DNA of 6,044 nucleotides from Bacteroidota bacterium (GTDB lineage: Bacteria > Bacteroidota > Bacteroidia > Flavobacteriales > Flavobacteriaceae). The translations under genes and the position numbers were made by a program. Position 1 is the stretch's first letter, and the number at the start of each line of letters is the position of its first letter. The notes beneath the pieces were generated by a model. It was not told the origin of the DNA. It did not search any database and saw only the letters and a program-made list of their open reading frames with translations. The DNA lies in NCBI GenBank assembly GCA_021793135.1, contig JAJYTI010000130.1, positions 1 to 6,044 on the forward strand, in the 5' to 3' direction. Shown here one piece after another: positions 6,044 through 6,044 of the stretch.

Positions 6044-6044
6044 G

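Overview
The window looks like chromosomal DNA from a flavobacterium (Bacteroidota, Flavobacteriaceae; I cannot name the genus). The reasons are low GC, no convincing Shine-Dalgarno sequences, a promoter -7 element of the Bacteroidota TAnnTTTG type (TATCTTTG before the RluB-like gene), hairpin terminators of the AAAAGNC...GNCTTTT kind, and proteins whose closest remembered relatives are flavobacterial. Apart from the 3' end of an unidentified gene at the left edge, every supported gene lies on the minus strand.

Layout from left to right: (1) the 3' end of an unknown plus-strand gene (2-367). (2) A strong bidirectional terminator (502-534) between convergent genes. (3) A tight minus-strand cassette, transcribed in the order speA (3859-2459), speB (2469-1528), deoxyhypusine-synthase-like gene (1538-561), with 11-bp overlaps at both junctions. 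(4) A 405-bp gap (3860-4264) that holds the terminator of the next gene, a weak candidate promoter, several short palindromes and a doubtful 52-codon reading frame. (5) A member of the RsuA/RluB pseudouridine synthase family (5086-4265) that lacks the family's catalytic aspartate. (6) A UbiA-family membrane prenyltransferase whose 5' end lies outside the window.

The three-gene cassette reads as a polyamine pathway. SpeA would turn arginine into agmatine and SpeB agmatine into putrescine plus urea. The NAD-dependent DHS-like enzyme would then move an aminobutyl group between polyamines. Bacteria have no eIF5A, so true deoxyhypusine synthesis is unlikely and homospermidine formation is the best inference. 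The DHS-like protein keeps the catalytic lysine (WGK, K297) but differs from eukaryotic DHS at several polyamine-binding positions. The SpeA is a short and divergent type. The actual substrates and product of this cassette are therefore worth testing.

The most surprising single observation is the RluB-like protein. It has an intact S4 domain and a full-length reading frame, but Gly replaces the catalytic Asp in GRLD, Phe sits at the likely active-site Tyr, and the C-terminal RNA-contact motif is eroded. That suggests a non-catalytic RNA- or ribosome-binding paralogue.
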